Below, one piece after another: positions 1 through 9,140 of a stretch of 64,000 nucleotides of DNA (positions are counted from its first letter, which is position 1; every line of letters begins with the position of its first letter). The notes beneath the pieces were generated by a model. That model saw only the letters and a list, made by a program, of their open reading frames with translations. It was not told where the DNA came from and ran no database searches. The DNA is from an uncultured Cycloclasticus sp. (GTDB lineage: Bacteria; Pseudomonadota; Gammaproteobacteria; Methylococcales; Cycloclasticaceae). The position numbers and the translations under genes were made by a program. The stretch is from contig CAJXTU010000001.1 of the NCBI GenBank assembly GCA_913060865.1, forward strand, positions 434,001 to 498,000. Reading direction: 5' to 3'.

Positions 1-10
1 AACGTTCAGT

Positions 11-415
11 TTGGACAGTCTAACATCAGCAATGATAGAAGATGTGGCTGTTAATATGGCAGATAATGCCGTTGTTGGTAGCGCTTTAAGTGAAGTAGAT
101 GAATTAATCAGGAAGGGACAAATTATACTATTTGATGGGGTGCAAGCCTTTAGGCTTAGGCTCGCAAGTATAGTGGGTGAGGGTTACCCATTAGATGAAC
201 TATTTGAGTTTTCGCCAAGCACTATGTCGGTAACTGTTCCATTAATAACTACTGATGGGGTTACCCTAGAAAAGAGAACGTTATCGCCTGTAATGTCCTC
301 AGCTCAGCATAAAGTAGTATTTGAGGCGAGTGATGGTGAGCAATTCGATAGTATCTTGGATGTGCTGCAGAGCTTGAGTGATACTTTTCAAACGTTGTTG
401 GCTAAAAAAACTTAG
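11..415 (+). CDS. Unrecognised hypothetical protein at window edge
   Basis: The reading frame encodes up to 134 residues from a TTG at 11, but it stays open to the first base of the window, so the true start may lie outside. An internal ATG at 32 is another option. No ribosome binding site decides between them. The protein is acidic, without cysteines, transmembrane segments or a signal peptide. Its middle part is predicted-looking beta/alpha, and the tail (DSILDVLQSLSDTFQTLL) looks helical. I recognise no family. It stands apart from the converging minus-strand genes that follow immediately. Confidence 0.5.
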   Translation: MDSLTSAMIEDVAVNMADNAVVGSALSEVDELIRKGQIILFDGVQAFRLRLASIVGEGYPLDELFEFSPSTMSVTVPLITTDGVTLEKRTLSPVMSSAQHKVVFEASDGEQFDSILDVLQSLSDTFQTLLAKKT

Positions 416-419
416 TATT

Positions 420-857
420 TTAGCCAGCTGGCGGCATTTGCTCAAACTCGATTGTTTCAGCATCATCATTTAACCATGCCATTTTAGATCGAAAAAAATA
501 TTAATGGCAGGTTTAAAAGAACGGGTGTCATCTAAGGTGACGGCTTTTATAATCGCTAAATCAAGCATTGCATCAGCTTCTGAGTATAGAGGAGAGCCAC
601 ATCGGTTACAAAAACAACGGCGTAAATCTTGGCCACTGTCACCTTTATCTATGTAAGGTGTCAACATCAACGCTAAATTGATTTGACGCGACAACTATAT
701 TCAAAGAATATGCTGTTCCTGAGGTTTTCTGGCAATGCGTGCAATGGCGTGCGGCAGACATAGTAGGGTCGCCAGAGATTTCATATTTGATAGAGCCAAA
801 AAGTCTTTGGTCGGCCCTCTTTATTATTGAATAATTGTTCAAACAAATACGATACAA
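420..857 (-). pseudogene. Broken GFA-family (glutathione-dependent formaldehyde-activating-like) zinc protein
   Basis: Three reading-frame pieces together spell one GFA-type protein of about 140 residues. The 5' piece (frame ending at 645) carries the GSIKYEISGDP and HCTHCQKTSG motifs. The middle piece (to 470) carries DKGDSGQ and FCNRCGSPLYS. The 3' piece (420-482) gives a typical C-terminus, MAWLNDDAETIEFEQMPPAG. The second shift sits in a run of seven A (plus strand, about 491-497): one more base would join the middle and last pieces as INIFFRSKMAWL. The first shift lies near 655-665. The N-terminal CxCG zinc ligands expected just before GSIKYE are replaced by RLFG, which argues for real decay rather than only sequencing error. 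It overlaps the end of purU by 19 bases. Confidence 0.7.
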
Positions 858-1702
858 CGATTCTTATAGACTAATACTTCACGCATAAGATGATGTCGGA
901 TAGCGCGGGATAATACAATTTTTTCGTTATCTTGGCCTTTGCGTTTTAGATCGTCGATATTATCGTTATGCCTGATGCGTACGATATCTTGTTCGATGAT
1001 TGGACCAGCATCTAATTCAGTGGTGACATAATGGCTCGTAGCGCCAATGATTTTTACACCCCTTTCATGAGCTGAATGGTACGGTTTCGCGCCCGGAAAC
1101 GCAGGTAAGAAAGAATGATGAATATTAATGATTTGATGAGGATAGTGATCTATAAAATTAGCACTTAATATTTGCATATAGCGAGCTAGAACCACGGTAT
1201 CTATTTGGTGCTCGGCGAGTAAACCAAGCTGTCTTTTTTCTTGCTGCTGTTTGTTGTCGGCAGTTATGGGTATGTGATGAAAAGCAATGCCTGCATTTTC
1301 AGCAAGTGATTGGTAATTATTATGGTTGCTGATGATGAGCGGGATTTCAACGTCCCACTCACCTGACTGGTACCGAGAAAGAATATCGAATAGACAATGT
1401 CCATGTTGCGAAACGAAAAGAGCGAGCTTGGGCTTAACATCAGAAAATGCAATTTGCCAGTTCATCTTAAGTGCTGAACCAACTTGTTCTGCAAAGATTT
1501 GTTGGATGGACTCGCGGTTGATAGAAAAGTTATCTAACTGCCATTCAACGCGCATAAAGAAGTGTTTATCTGCCGTATCAACGTGCTGTTCTAAGTCAAC
1601 AATGTTGCCGTTATTGTTAGCGAGAAAGTCAGTTACCTTTGCAATGATGCCGGGTTGATCAGGGCACTCTGCTAATAAGGTGGCGGTTGTTTGCTTGTTC
1701 AA
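839..1702 (-). CDS. purU: Formyltetrahydrofolate deformylase
   Basis: This enzyme hydrolyses 10-formyl-THF to formate and THF, balancing one-carbon pools and feeding formate to purine synthesis. The 287 residues match the family's length. An N-terminal ACT-like domain (about 7-80) starts with AECPDQPGIIAKV. The formyltransferase-like catalytic domain (about 90-287) carries NIHHSFLP (193-200) and the aspartate of LDAGPI (231), which form the Asn-His-Asp catalytic set. It is the last intact gene of a minus-strand series after moaC and the HIT gene, with 13 bases between it and the HIT gene. Cytoplasmic. Confidence 0.95.
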   Translation of the reverse strand: MNKQTTATLLAECPDQPGIIAKVTDFLANNNGNIVDLEQHVDTADKHFFMRVEWQLDNFSINRESIQQIFAEQVGSALKMNWQIAFSDVKPKLALFVSQHGHCLFDILSRYQSGEWDVEIPLIISNHNNYQSLAENAGIAFHHIPITADNKQQQEKRQLGLLAEHQIDTVVLARYMQILSANFIDHYPHQIINIHHSFLPAFPGAKPYHSAHERGVKIIGATSHYVTTELDAGPIIEQDIVRIRHNDNIDDLKRKGQDNEKIVLSRAIRHHLMREVLVYKNRCIVFV

Positions 1703-1715
1703 AATGAGTCCCGTT

Positions 1716-2153
1716 TTAGCCGATTTGTTGTTTGTGTGTAAAACCCAAATTATTGAGCAGTTGGTGTGTTTTATGAATACGTTCTTTTAGTGAAGGTTCG
1801 CTGTAAGCTTTAGCGCTGGCATACCCCCAGATTGGGTTTGGCCATGCAATATCATTTTTATAGCGCACAATATGATGAAGGTGCAATTGGGGGACCATAT
1901 TTCCTAACGCGGCAATGTTCATTTTGTCCGCAGCAAATTCTTTACTCAACGCATGACTCAGTTGTAAAGACTCATGTTGTAGCATTTGTTGGTCGAGTTT
2001 ACTGAGTTGGAACGCTTCACTAATGTCCGCTTGCCGTGGAACGAGAATATACCAAGGGTAGTTGGCATCTTTACTTAGCAATAAAGCGCAAAGTTGAAAG
2101 TCTCCAAGGTAATGACAGTCTTCAGCTAGTTTGGGGTGTAATTTAAAGCTCAT
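1716..2153 (-). CDS. HIT-family hydrolase
   Basis: A 145-residue histidine-triad protein of the small gammaproteobacterial type usually annotated as a diadenosine-tetraphosphate-hydrolase-like HIT protein. The signature is VPQLHLHHIVRYKND (about 88-102), with His91, His93 and His94. It lacks the perfectly alternating third histidine of classical HIT motifs, as is usual in this subfamily. The N-terminus has the family's YPWYILVPR stretch. It lies between moaC (2 bases apart) and purU, so co-transcription is likely. The physiological substrate cannot be read from sequence. Confidence 0.85.
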   Translation of the reverse strand: MSFKLHPKLAEDCHYLGDFQLCALLLSKDANYPWYILVPRQADISEAFQLSKLDQQMLQHESLQLSHALSKEFAADKMNIAALGNMVPQLHLHHIVRYKNDIAWPNPIWGYASAKAYSEPSLKERIHKTHQLLNNLGFTHKQQIG

Positions 2154-2155
2154 AG

Positions 2156-2638
2156 TTAAGGGGTCTCGCGTTTCCAGTGTCCAGATTTACCGCCTTTTTT
2201 TTCAAGCAATCTTACACCTTGAATAGTCATACCGCGGTCAACGGCTTTGCACATATCATAAATGGTCAGTAAGGCCACTTGAGTGGCATTAAGTGCTTCC
2301 ATCTCCACACCGGTTTTTCCTGAGGTGCTTACCGTTGTTTGGCAGGCAATCCAGTTGTTTTGAGTGTCAGGCTCAAGTTTAATATCTACATGAGTAATGG
2401 GTAATGGGTGACATAAAGGCACAAGATCGGCTGTTTTTTTGCTCGCCATAATGCCGGCTATGCGTGCAATGCCAAGGACGTCGCCTTTTTTATTGTTCCC
2501 TTCAATGACACGCTGTAGTGTTGCGGCATCCATCTCAATAAAACCCTCGGTTACCGCAGTACGGTCTGTATCGGCTTTTTCGCTAATGTCCACCATGTGA
2601 GCATCGCCTGCAGCATTAAAGTGTGTAAGTTCAGACAT
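2156..2638 (-). CDS. moaC: Cyclic pyranopterin monophosphate synthase
   Basis: MoaC converts the MoaA product (3',8-cyclo-GTP derivative) to cyclic pyranopterin monophosphate in molybdenum-cofactor synthesis. The 160 residues are the usual length. Hallmarks are [14 protein letters not shown] near the N-terminus, [13 protein letters not shown] in the middle, and [22 protein letters not shown] with GGKSG at the C-terminus. It is transcribed divergently from moaD-moaE across a 46-82 base gap, so all three could share a control region. The matching moaA lies far away at 40.7 kb. Confidence 0.97.
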   Translation of the reverse strand: MSELTHFNAAGDAHMVDISEKADTDRTAVTEGFIEMDAATLQRVIEGNNKKGDVLGIARIAGIMASKKTADLVPLCHPLPITHVDIKLEPDTQNNWIACQTTVSTSGKTGVEMEALNATQVALLTIYDMCKAVDRGMTIQGVRLLEKKGGKSGHWKRETP

Positions 2639-2720
2639 AATCTAGTGCTTCGGTTCCTTTGTTAGCATGATAATATAATGAATTATGACACAATCAAATA
2701 GCCAGATGTATGAAGAAACC

Positions 2721-2954
2721 ATGCCGATAAAAGTACTTTATTTTGCCAGTCTAAAAGAGTTGTTTGGGCGGAGTGAGCAACAGCTTAGTATAGATGGGCT
2801 AAGCACGGTTGAAGATGTTTGGAGGCGTGTTAGCGAGGGGTACGATGTGTCGCAGCAAGTTCTTTATTCTATTAATCAGGAGTATGCGCAGGCAGACTCG
2901 TTAGTAAAGTCAGGTGATGAAGTGGCGTTTTTCCCCCCCGTTACCGGAGGTTAA
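2721..2954 (+). CDS. moaD: Molybdopterin synthase sulfur-carrier subunit
   Basis: Small ubiquitin-like sulfur carrier (77 residues from this start) whose C-terminal Gly-Gly (PPVTGG) is thiocarboxylated and delivers sulfur to MoaE. The frame opens further upstream, to an ATG at 2685 (89 residues) and another at 2706. I prefer 2721 because the family begins directly with the IKVLYFASLKELFG beta strand, and a weak GAAG lies a few bases before it. moaE follows after 2 bases. Confidence 0.9.
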   Translation: MPIKVLYFASLKELFGRSEQQLSIDGLSTVEDVWRRVSEGYDVSQQVLYSINQEYAQADSLVKSGDEVAFFPPVTGG

Positions 2955-2956
2955 GT

Positions 2957-3409
2957 ATGATTAAAATTACAAATAATGCGTTTGACCCATGGCAAGAGTT
3001 ATCTACCTTTCAACTAGAAATGAGACGCGATGGTGAATATGGCGCATGCGCTAATTTTATTGGCACGATGCGCGATATGAATGAGGGAGATGCAGTCAAC
3101 GGAATGTTTCTTGAGCACTACCCAGGCATGACCGAAAAACATCTGGAAAAAATAGTTCAAAGAGCGAAAGGACAATGGGATTTACTGGAAACCTTAGTCG
3201 TTCATCGAGTAGGTGAGCTGCTACCAAATGATCCGATTGTGCTTGTGGCCGTCTGGTCAGCGCATCGCAAAGATGCGTTTGAAGCAAGTCGTTTTATTAT
3301 GGAAGATTTAAAAAGTAAGGCGCCTTTTTGGAAGAAAGAGAACTTGAGTTCTACTAACCAACGAGCAGAAAAAAACCGCTGGGTCAAAAAGAACACCAGC
3401 GGTTATTAA
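2957..3409 (+). CDS. moaE: Molybdopterin synthase catalytic subunit
   Basis: MoaE inserts the dithiolene sulfurs into cyclic pyranopterin monophosphate, taking them from MoaD. The 150 residues contain the conserved GACANFIGTMRD, the LEHYPGM segment, VHRVGEL, and the lysine-rich PFWKKE active-site motif (123-128). It starts 2 bases after moaD, so the two are translated together. The last codons lie inside an inverted repeat that acts as the terminator of the facing ppa gene, an economical overlap. Confidence 0.96.
   Translation: MIKITNNAFDPWQELSTFQLEMRRDGEYGACANFIGTMRDMNEGDAVNGMFLEHYPGMTEKHLEKIVQRAKGQWDLLETLVVHRVGELLPNDPIVLVAVWSAHRKDAFEASRFIMEDLKSKAPFWKKENLSSTNQRAEKNRWVKKNTSGY
3371..3404 (-). 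terminator. Intrinsic terminator of ppa inside the 3' end of moaE
   Basis: A 9-bp perfect stem (AACCGCTGG, 3374-3382, with CCAGCGGTT, 3396-3404) is flanked on its left by a run of A, which is a U-run in the minus-strand transcript. It therefore ends the ppa mRNA. In the plus direction the tail is TTATTAAT, a poorer U-tract. The hairpin overlaps the last codons of moaE. Confidence 0.7.
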
Positions 3410-3424
3410 TCAGAATAACCAGTT

Positions 3425-3973
3425 TTAGAAGTGCGGTTTGTCTTCTATGGCGTTGTAACGAGCAACACTCTCTATAATTTCTTTAGCGGCACCTTCAACA
3501 CCTTCCCAGCCTTCAATTTTTACCCACTTATTCGCTTCTAAATCTTTGTAGTGCTGAAAAAAATGTGCGATCTGTTTTAAAGTAACAGTTGAAATGTCTT
3601 CATAGGACTTAACGTCATCGTACAAAGGCGTTAGCTTTGAAACAGGTACTGCCAGTACTTTGGCATCTTCACCGGCTTCATCCGTCATTTTTAAAACACC
3701 AATTGGGCGGCAGCGAATAACCGAGCCATTCATAAGAGGGATTGGAGTGATAACAAGTACATCGACAGGGTCGCCATCATCAGATAGTGTATGAGGAACA
3801 TAACCATAGTTACATGGGTAATGCATTGCCGTGCCCATGAAGCGATCTACAAATAATGAGCCTGACTCTTTATCAACTTCATATTTAATCGGATCTGAGT
3901 GTGAAGGTATTTCGATAATAACGTTAATGTCGTGGGGTAAATCTTTCCCAGAAGGGACTAAATTAAGGCTCAT
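3425..3973 (-). CDS. ppa: Inorganic pyrophosphatase (family I, soluble)
   Basis: Hydrolyses cytoplasmic pyrophosphate to phosphate, with Mg2+. The 182 residues match the hexameric bacterial type. The family signature is visible as [12 protein letters not shown] (64-75), with the metal-binding aspartates, together with KYEVDKESG and [10 protein letters not shown]. It is a single-gene unit divergent from the membrane pyrophosphatase gene hppA, so the cell has both a heat-releasing and an energy-conserving way to use pyrophosphate. Confidence 0.97.
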   Translation of the reverse strand: MSLNLVPSGKDLPHDINVIIEIPSHSDPIKYEVDKESGSLFVDRFMGTAMHYPCNYGYVPHTLSDDGDPVDVLVITPIPLMNGSVIRCRPIGVLKMTDEAGEDAKVLAVPVSKLTPLYDDVKSYEDISTVTLKQIAHFFQHYKDLEANKWVKIEGWEGVEGAAKEIIESVARYNAIEDKPHF

Positions 3974-4149
3974 ATTGTTTCCTATATTTTTATATTCAGT
4001 TAATTGCTGTGCCGCATTATACAGAGGCTTATTGATTTAATTAAGTTTTCTACTTGCACCATTAGGGTAGGCGGAGTAAAAAAGACGAGTTGTTATGTTT
4101 TTATGGTTTTAAAAGAGCAGGTAAATAGAATAATCATCAGGAGAAAAAC

Positions 4150-6156
4150 ATGGAGTTGAGTCATTTATTGCCCCCTATCATAGGGTGTTTTGGTTTATAC
4201 GCGGCTAAGTATGTGTACGGCTTAGTGATGAAGTACCCAGAAGGTGAAGGGCTGGTTGTAAAAATTGCTGAGCAAATTCATTTAGGCGCAATGGTCTTTA
4301 TGAAGCGCGAATATAAAATGTTGGCAAATTTTGCAGCGGCCTTATTTGTCTTAACGTTTATATTTTTAGGTTGGGCAACAGCGCTTTGCTTCTTAGTGGG
4401 TGCGTTGGCTTCTGGGGCGGCTGGTTATATAGGTATGAATACGGCAACCAAGGCGAATGTTAGAACAACAACCGCTGCTCATACAGAGGGAGCGGAAGCT
4501 GCTCTCTCAGTCGCTTTCTTTGGTGGTTCAATTATGGGCTTGGCAGTCGCTTCACTCGGCTTGATGGGCTTAGGCTTGATGTATTTGTTTTTTGGACATG
4601 ACCCAGAAGCATCACACGCAATTCATGGCTTTGCGATGGGTGCTTCAGTCGTGGCACTGTTTTCTCGTGTTGGTGGTGGTATTTTTACTAAAAGTGCGGA
4701 TGTCGGTGCGGACTTGGTGGGCAAAATCGAAGCGGGTATACCTGAAGATGATCCACGTAACCCAGGTGTGATTGCCGACAACGTTGGCGACAACGTAGGC
4801 GATGTGGCGGGTATGGGCTCAGATATCTTTGAATCATACTGTGGCTCAATGATTGCGACAATCGCAATTGCTTCAACGATGTCTGCCGTTTTATTGTCAG
4901 AGCTTGGAGCGCAATCAAGCTTAATGTTTTTGCCTTTGGCATTAGCATCGATTGGTTTGCTTTGCTCAATAGGTGGTATCGTCATTGTTAAAAACAATGC
5001 CTCAAAATCTCCAGAAAAAGCATTACGTATGGGCACTATGGGTGCATCCGTTTTATTTATTATTGTTGCTTTACTACTTATTTTGATGATGGACGTGAGC
5101 AATTATGTTTGGGTTGCTGTTTTGGCAGGTGCGGTGGGCGGTATTATTATTGGCCTAGTGACAGAGTATTACACGGCCGGTGCGCCGGTTCAGCATATCG
5201 CGAAATCGGGTGAGACAGGCCCAGCAACAGTGATGATTTCAGGGCTGTCTGTTGGTATGCAGTCGGTTGCTATTCCAGCATTCACCATTTGTGGAGTGAT
5301 TGCAGTTTCCAGTCATTTTGCTGATTTATATGGCGTTGGTATTGCCGCGGTAGGTATGCTGGCTACCGTTGGTATTACCATGGCGATTGATGCCTATGGC
5401 CCGGTAGCCGATAACGCGGGTGGTATTGCTGAAATGGGTGGCTTAGGTGAAGAAACACGTAAAATAACAGACTCGTTAGATGAGCTAGGTAATACAACAG
5501 CAGCGATTGGTAAAGGTTTTGCTATTGGTGCAGCGGCGTTAGCAGCGTTGGCGATTATTACTGCCTTTATTGAAACAGTGTCGGTACATGTGCCAGACTT
5601 TTCTTTGGAATTAAATGATCCTCAGGTATTGATTGGCTTATTTATTGGGGGTGTTATTCCTTTTGTTATTGCGGCGCTGACGATGACCGCTGTGGGTGAT
5701 GCAGCCTTTGAAATGATCAAAGAGATTCGTCGTCAATTTAAAGAAATTGATGGCTTGCTAGAAGGAACAGCAGAGCCCGATACTGCTCGTTGTATTGACA
5801 TAGCAACAACAGCAGCACTTAAGAAAATGATTGTGCCAGGCGTTATTGCGGTGAGTGCACCTCCTTTAGTCGGCTTTTTAATCAGTGCCGAAGCCTTGGG
5901 TGGCATGTTATCAGGCGCATTACTGTGTTGTGTATTGTTAGCGCTGATGATGGCCAATGCAGGTGGCGCTTGGGACAATGCTAAAAAGTACGTTGAAAAA
6001 GGGAATTTAGGCGGTAAAGGGTCAGATACGCACACAGCAGTGGTGGTGGGTGATACTGTAGGGGACCCTTTCAAGGACACATCAGGCCCATCGATGAATA
6101 TTTTAATTAATGTGATGGCGATTGTAAGCTTGGTGATTGCGCCGTTATTAGGGTAA
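4150..6156 (+). CDS. hppA: Ion-translocating membrane pyrophosphatase, K+-dependent type
   Basis: A 668-residue, many-span inner-membrane protein that couples PPi hydrolysis to outward pumping of H+ or Na+. The catalytic loop [13 protein letters not shown] (about 183-195) and the downstream DDPRNP and DNVGDNVGD aspartate clusters are intact. The [10 protein letters not shown] segment (about 447-456) has Ala where K+-independent enzymes have Lys, which places it in the K+-dependent subfamily. That subfamily contains both Na+ and H+ pumps, so the ion is not decided here. The start has a good CAGGAG 6 bases upstream. A strong terminator follows. Confidence 0.95.
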   Translation: MELSHLLPPIIGCFGLYAAKYVYGLVMKYPEGEGLVVKIAEQIHLGAMVFMKREYKMLANFAAALFVLTFIFLGWATALCFLVGALASGAAGYIGMNTATKANVRTTTAAHTEGAEAALSVAFFGGSIMGLAVASLGLMGLGLMYLFFGHDPEASHAIHGFAMGASVVALFSRVGGGIFTKSADVGADLVGKIEAGIPEDDPRNPGVIADNVGDNVGDVAGMGSDIFESYCGSMIATIAIASTMSAVLLSELGAQSSLMFLPLALASIGLLCSIGGIVIVKNNASKSPEKALRMGTMGASVLFIIVALLLILMMDVSNYVWVAVLAGAVGGIIIGLVTEYYTAGAPVQHIAKSGETGPATVMISGLSVGMQSVAIPAFTICGVIAVSSHFADLYGVGIAAVGMLATVGITMAIDAYGPVADNAGGIAEMGGLGEETRKITDSLDELGNTTAAIGKGFAIGAAALAALAIITAFIETVSVHVPDFSLELNDPQVLIGLFIGGVIPFVIAALTMTAVGDAAFEMIKEIRRQFKEIDGLLEGTAEPDTARCIDIATTAALKKMIVPGVIAVSAPPLVGFLISAEALGGMLSGALLCCVLLALMMANAGGAWDNAKKYVEKGNLGGKGSDTHTAVVVGDTVGDPFKDTSGPSMNILINVMAIVSLVIAPLLG

Positions 6157-6171
6157 GCAGAAGGGTAAACG

Positions 6172-6200
6172 AAAAAAGCGGCATAAATGCCGCTTTTTTT
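6172..6200. terminator. Bidirectional intrinsic terminator between hppA and the 6199 gene
   Basis: Stem GCGGCA/TGCCGC with a 4-base TAAA loop, extended by six A and seven T on either side. The poly-U side is present in both directions. It ends hppA (plus) and the converging minus-strand gene, whose stop codon begins at 6201. Confidence 0.9.
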
Positions 6201-6651
6201 ATATGTTAACTTCTTTGTCTGGCCAAATGAAGCCGATGGATCGTTTAGGGGCCTCTTCTTTAATTTCTACTGCGTGACACAACATTTGTATATTGGCTTG
6301 ATGGGCAAACATCACGCAATTATTTCCAGCCATTTTTCCTTCAATTCTAATGCCATGGAAGCTGACTTGAGATAGTTTTAGTACTTCAATTTGAATGCCG
6401 CCCTGTAGAATGGCTACAATGGCGGGTTGAAGGCCTTCTTCGAGTGACTCTCGCCATGATAGAGCCTCGTCCGCGATAGCTTTCATTAATACACCGGCAC
6501 TTCTAAACTCGTTGCTTTCACGTAAATCAGGAGTATCGTCTTCGGAAAGAGCGCACGAATGTATTTGCTCAATATCTATGTTGACTAACTCTGAACCAAG
6601 CGATGGCCCCACGTTTATCTTCGGCTTTTTAGTTTTTGTTGGTTTGCTCAT
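6199..6651 (-). CDS. Hypothetical protein, unrecognised
   Basis: A 150-residue soluble protein with a basic, lysine-rich N-terminus ([10 protein letters not shown]), an acidic middle and no signal peptide, membrane segment or catalytic motif that I recognise. The C-terminal half (about 85-150) alternates short hydrophobic strands, which suggests a small beta-rich domain. It stands 21 bases upstream of nothing on its own strand except the DUF3465 gene, which precedes it, so the two may be one transcript. Function unknown. Confidence 0.65.
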   Translation of the reverse strand: MSKPTKTKKPKINVGPSLGSELVNIDIEQIHSCALSEDDTPDLRESNEFRSAGVLMKAIADEALSWRESLEEGLQPAIVAILQGGIQIEVLKLSQVSFHGIRIEGKMAGNNCVMFAHQANIQMLCHAVEIKEEAPKRSIGFIWPDKEVNI

Positions 6652-6672
6652 ATTGTTCTCAAACGGTTTGTC

Positions 6673-6966
6673 TTATTGGTAAAGCTTACCACGATATTTG
6701 AGCCAGCTAGCTGGATATGACCCTCTAGGGTCATGGTGGGTCCAGTGGATAACGCCACTTTTTTTATTCCACTCATACTCGCTTTTAAAAGCAATTGGCT
6801 CGCCTTTTACTAACGGGTCCGCACGAGGAGCTAGGTTAATATTGTGCGCAACTAACACCGTTAATGCAGGTGAGATGCAAACAATAAGTTTTTGATGTCT
6901 GCTGCCATCGTTAGCATTAGTAAGTGTTTGGTAGTGGTGCAGAAGGCGCTGGCAATTTTGAGACAT
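6673..6966 (-). CDS. DUF3465 family protein
   Basis: A 97-residue protein with the DUF3465 hallmark of a short, well-conserved core: GSRHQKLIV, then LVAHNINLAPR, then GEYEW-like SEYEWNKKSGVIHWTHHDPRG and a final WLKYRGKLYQ. Many relatives are longer and carry a signal peptide. Here an in-frame TAA lies three codons before the ATG, so this copy has no room for one and looks cytoplasmic or N-terminally shortened. The role of the family is not known. Confidence 0.75.
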   Translation of the reverse strand: MSQNCQRLLHHYQTLTNANDGSRHQKLIVCISPALTVLVAHNINLAPRADPLVKGEPIAFKSEYEWNKKSGVIHWTHHDPRGSYPASWLKYRGKLYQ

Positions 6967-7085
6967 GCAGTGTTAGCAATGATACAGATTTTTTTAAAAC
7001 GCCCGTTAAGCAATATATTATTAGATAATGTGTATGTTTTGGCATACGCGCGCTAAAATAATTAACCTTTTAAGGACCGAAATAT

Positions 7086-7859
7086 ATGTTGGAATTCCCT
7101 CAAATAGACCCTGTTGCAGTAAATCTCGGGCCATTATCTGTGCATTGGTACGGTTTAATGTATCTTGTAGGGTTTGTTGGTGCTTGGTTGTTAGGTCGAT
7201 ACAGGGCAAAAAAGATTGGTTGGCGTGTTGAGCAAATAGACGATTTGATTTTTTATGCTGCTATGGGCGTTGTATTGGGCGGCCGCGTTGGTTATGTGTT
7301 GTTTTATAACTTTCCGGCGTTCGCTGATAATCCACTTATTTTATTTAAAATCTGGCAGGGAGGTATGTCCTTTCATGGAGGGCTGTTAGGTGTTCTTATT
7401 GCGATGTTCCTGTTTGGTAAAAAGTATGGGCATCAATTTTTTGAAGTAACTGATTTTATTGCTCCCTTGGTACCGATAGGTTTGGGAGCAGGGCGCATTG
7501 GTAATTTTATAAACGGTGAGTTATGGGGTAAGCCCACAGACTTTATGTTAGGTATGTTAGTGCCGGGGCTAGGAGATATGCCGCGTCATCCATCACAACT
7601 GTATGAGTCTGCACTAGAGGGTTTCGTTTTATTTTTTATCCTGTGGGTATATTCTAGTAAGCCACGAGCCACGATGAGTGTGTCCGGTTTGTTTTTACTG
7701 GGTTATGGGGCGTTTAGGTTTGCAGTAGAATTTGTTCGTCTACCCGATGCGCACATAGGGTACTTGGCATTTGGCTGGTTGACGATGGGGCAAATTTTAA
7801 CGTTACCTATGCTGTTGTTAGGTGCGGTGTTAATGATTAAAGCAAAGCAGAAGGGTTAG
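7086..7859 (+). CDS. lgt: Prolipoprotein diacylglyceryl transferase
   Basis: Inner-membrane enzyme that moves diacylglycerol from phosphatidylglycerol to the lipobox cysteine of prolipoproteins. The 257 residues form about seven membrane spans. The Lgt signature [13 protein letters not shown] (about 136-148) and the HGG motif (97-99) are intact, including Arg137 and Glu145. It is followed after 4 bases by thyA and then folA, a common gammaproteobacterial arrangement. Confidence 0.96.
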   Translation: MLEFPQIDPVAVNLGPLSVHWYGLMYLVGFVGAWLLGRYRAKKIGWRVEQIDDLIFYAAMGVVLGGRVGYVLFYNFPAFADNPLILFKIWQGGMSFHGGLLGVLIAMFLFGKKYGHQFFEVTDFIAPLVPIGLGAGRIGNFINGELWGKPTDFMLGMLVPGLGDMPRHPSQLYESALEGFVLFFILWVYSSKPRATMSVSGLFLLGYGAFRFAVEFVRLPDAHIGYLAFGWLTMGQILTLPMLLLGAVLMIKAKQKG

Positions 7860-7863
7860 GTTA

Positions 7864-8658
7864 ATGAAGCAATATTTGGAGCTAATGCAAGATATTCTTG
7901 ATAACGGCATAGACAAAGAAGATAGAACGGGTACCGGTACACGATCTGTATTTGGTCGACAAATGCGTTTTGACTTGTCTAAAGGATTTCCCTTAGTGAC
8001 CACAAAAAAACTTCATTTACGTTCAATCATTCATGAGCTTTTATGGTTTCTAAACGGCGATACGAATACGCGCTACTTGAAAGAGAATGGTGTGAGTATT
8101 TGGGATGAATGGGCAGATGGAAATGGTGATTTAGGGCCAGTTTACGGCCATCAGTGGCGATCTTGGCCAACACCTTCTGGCAATAATATAGACCAAATCA
8201 GTGACGTGCTAGAACAAATAAAAAATACGCCAGATTCTCGTCGGATGATTGTTAGTGCATGGAATGTGGGCCAGATAGAAGATATGGCGTTACCTCCGTG
8301 CCACTTATTGTTTCAGTTTTATGTGGCTAATGGAAAATTATCGTGTCAGTTATATCAACGTTCGGCTGATTTCTTTTTAGGCGTACCATTCAATATTGCG
8401 AGTTATGCGTTGCTAACTCATATGGTGGCGCAGCAAACAGGCCTAGACGTGGGTGACTTTGTTTGGACAGGTGGTGATGTTCATTTATATAGCAATCATT
8501 TTGAACAGGCGAATCTACAACTTTCAAGAAGTACGCTAGCGTTGCCCAAATTAAAAATAGCGAGAAAACCCAATAGCTTGTTTGACTACCGCTATGAGGA
8601 TTTTGAGATAGTTGGTTACGAATCGCACCCGGGTATTAAAGCCCCCGTCGCAATTTAA
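7864..8658 (+). CDS. thyA: Thymidylate synthase (ThyA)
   Basis: Makes dTMP from dUMP with methylene-THF, producing dihydrofolate that the next gene's product recycles. The 264 residues equal the E. coli length, and the catalytic cysteine is Cys146 in [10 protein letters not shown]. The N-terminal arginine loop [12 protein letters not shown] is present. The stop overlaps the folA start as TAATG, so the two genes are translationally coupled. Confidence 0.98.
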   Translation: MKQYLELMQDILDNGIDKEDRTGTGTRSVFGRQMRFDLSKGFPLVTTKKLHLRSIIHELLWFLNGDTNTRYLKENGVSIWDEWADGNGDLGPVYGHQWRSWPTPSGNNIDQISDVLEQIKNTPDSRRMIVSAWNVGQIEDMALPPCHLLFQFYVANGKLSCQLYQRSADFFLGVPFNIASYALLTHMVAQQTGLDVGDFVWTGGDVHLYSNHFEQANLQLSRSTLALPKLKIARKPNSLFDYRYEDFEIVGYESHPGIKAPVAI

Positions 8659-9140
8659 TGATTTCGATGATTGTGGCAATGGCTGACAATAGAGCCATCG
8701 GTAAAGATAACGAATTACTTTGGCACTTGCCGAAAGACTTTCAGCACTTTAAATCGGTCACTATGGGTAAGCCTATCATTATGGGGCGAAAAACCTTTGA
8801 GTCGATTGGAAAGCCACTGCCGGGTAGAAAAAACATTGTTATCACTCGTAATAATGATTTTGCTGCGGAAGGTGTTGTCGTGGTGCATTCGATTGATGCG
8901 GCGTTGCAAGAATCTAAAGAATTTGATGATGTGATGATCATTGGTGGCGCTAGTTTTTATCAGCAAATGCTCCCTAAGGTCAGTACCCTTTATGTAACGG
9001 TCGTGCATGGGCAGTTTGAGGCGGATGCTTTCTTTCCCGAATTAAAGAGTAAAGACTGGGAAATAATAGAGAACATTAAACACGATGTAGATGAGAAGCA
9101 CGCTTACCCGTTTTCATTCATTACTTATCGGCGGATTTAA
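8658..9140 (+). CDS. folA: Dihydrofolate reductase
   Basis: Reduces dihydrofolate to tetrahydrofolate with NADPH. The 160 residues contain ADNRAIGKDNELLWHLPKD, with the acidic active-site residue at Asp27, the PIIMGRKTFESIGKPLPGR cofactor segment and the MIIGGASFY motif. The start ATG overlaps the thyA stop. Its last 4 bases overlap the stop of the converging apaH, so no terminator fits between the two genes. Confidence 0.97.
   Translation: MISMIVAMADNRAIGKDNELLWHLPKDFQHFKSVTMGKPIIMGRKTFESIGKPLPGRKNIVITRNNDFAAEGVVVVHSIDAALQESKEFDDVMIIGGASFYQQMLPKVSTLYVTVVHGQFEADAFFPELKSKDWEIIENIKHDVDEKHAYPFSFITYRRI

Noticed and set aside
1326-1658. 110-codon frame opposite purU
   Set aside because: Shadow of purU in antisense; Ser/Cys/Arg-rich, no family resemblance and no ribosome site.
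4623-5102. Long open frame (159 codons) opposite hppA
   Set aside because: It lies wholly inside hppA in antisense. Its Ser/Pro/Ile-rich composition is the mirror of the pump's Gly/Ala-rich codons, and it has no ribosome site.
5733-6080. 115-codon frame opposite the end of hppA
   Set aside because: Antisense shadow of an alanine/glycine-rich membrane protein gene.
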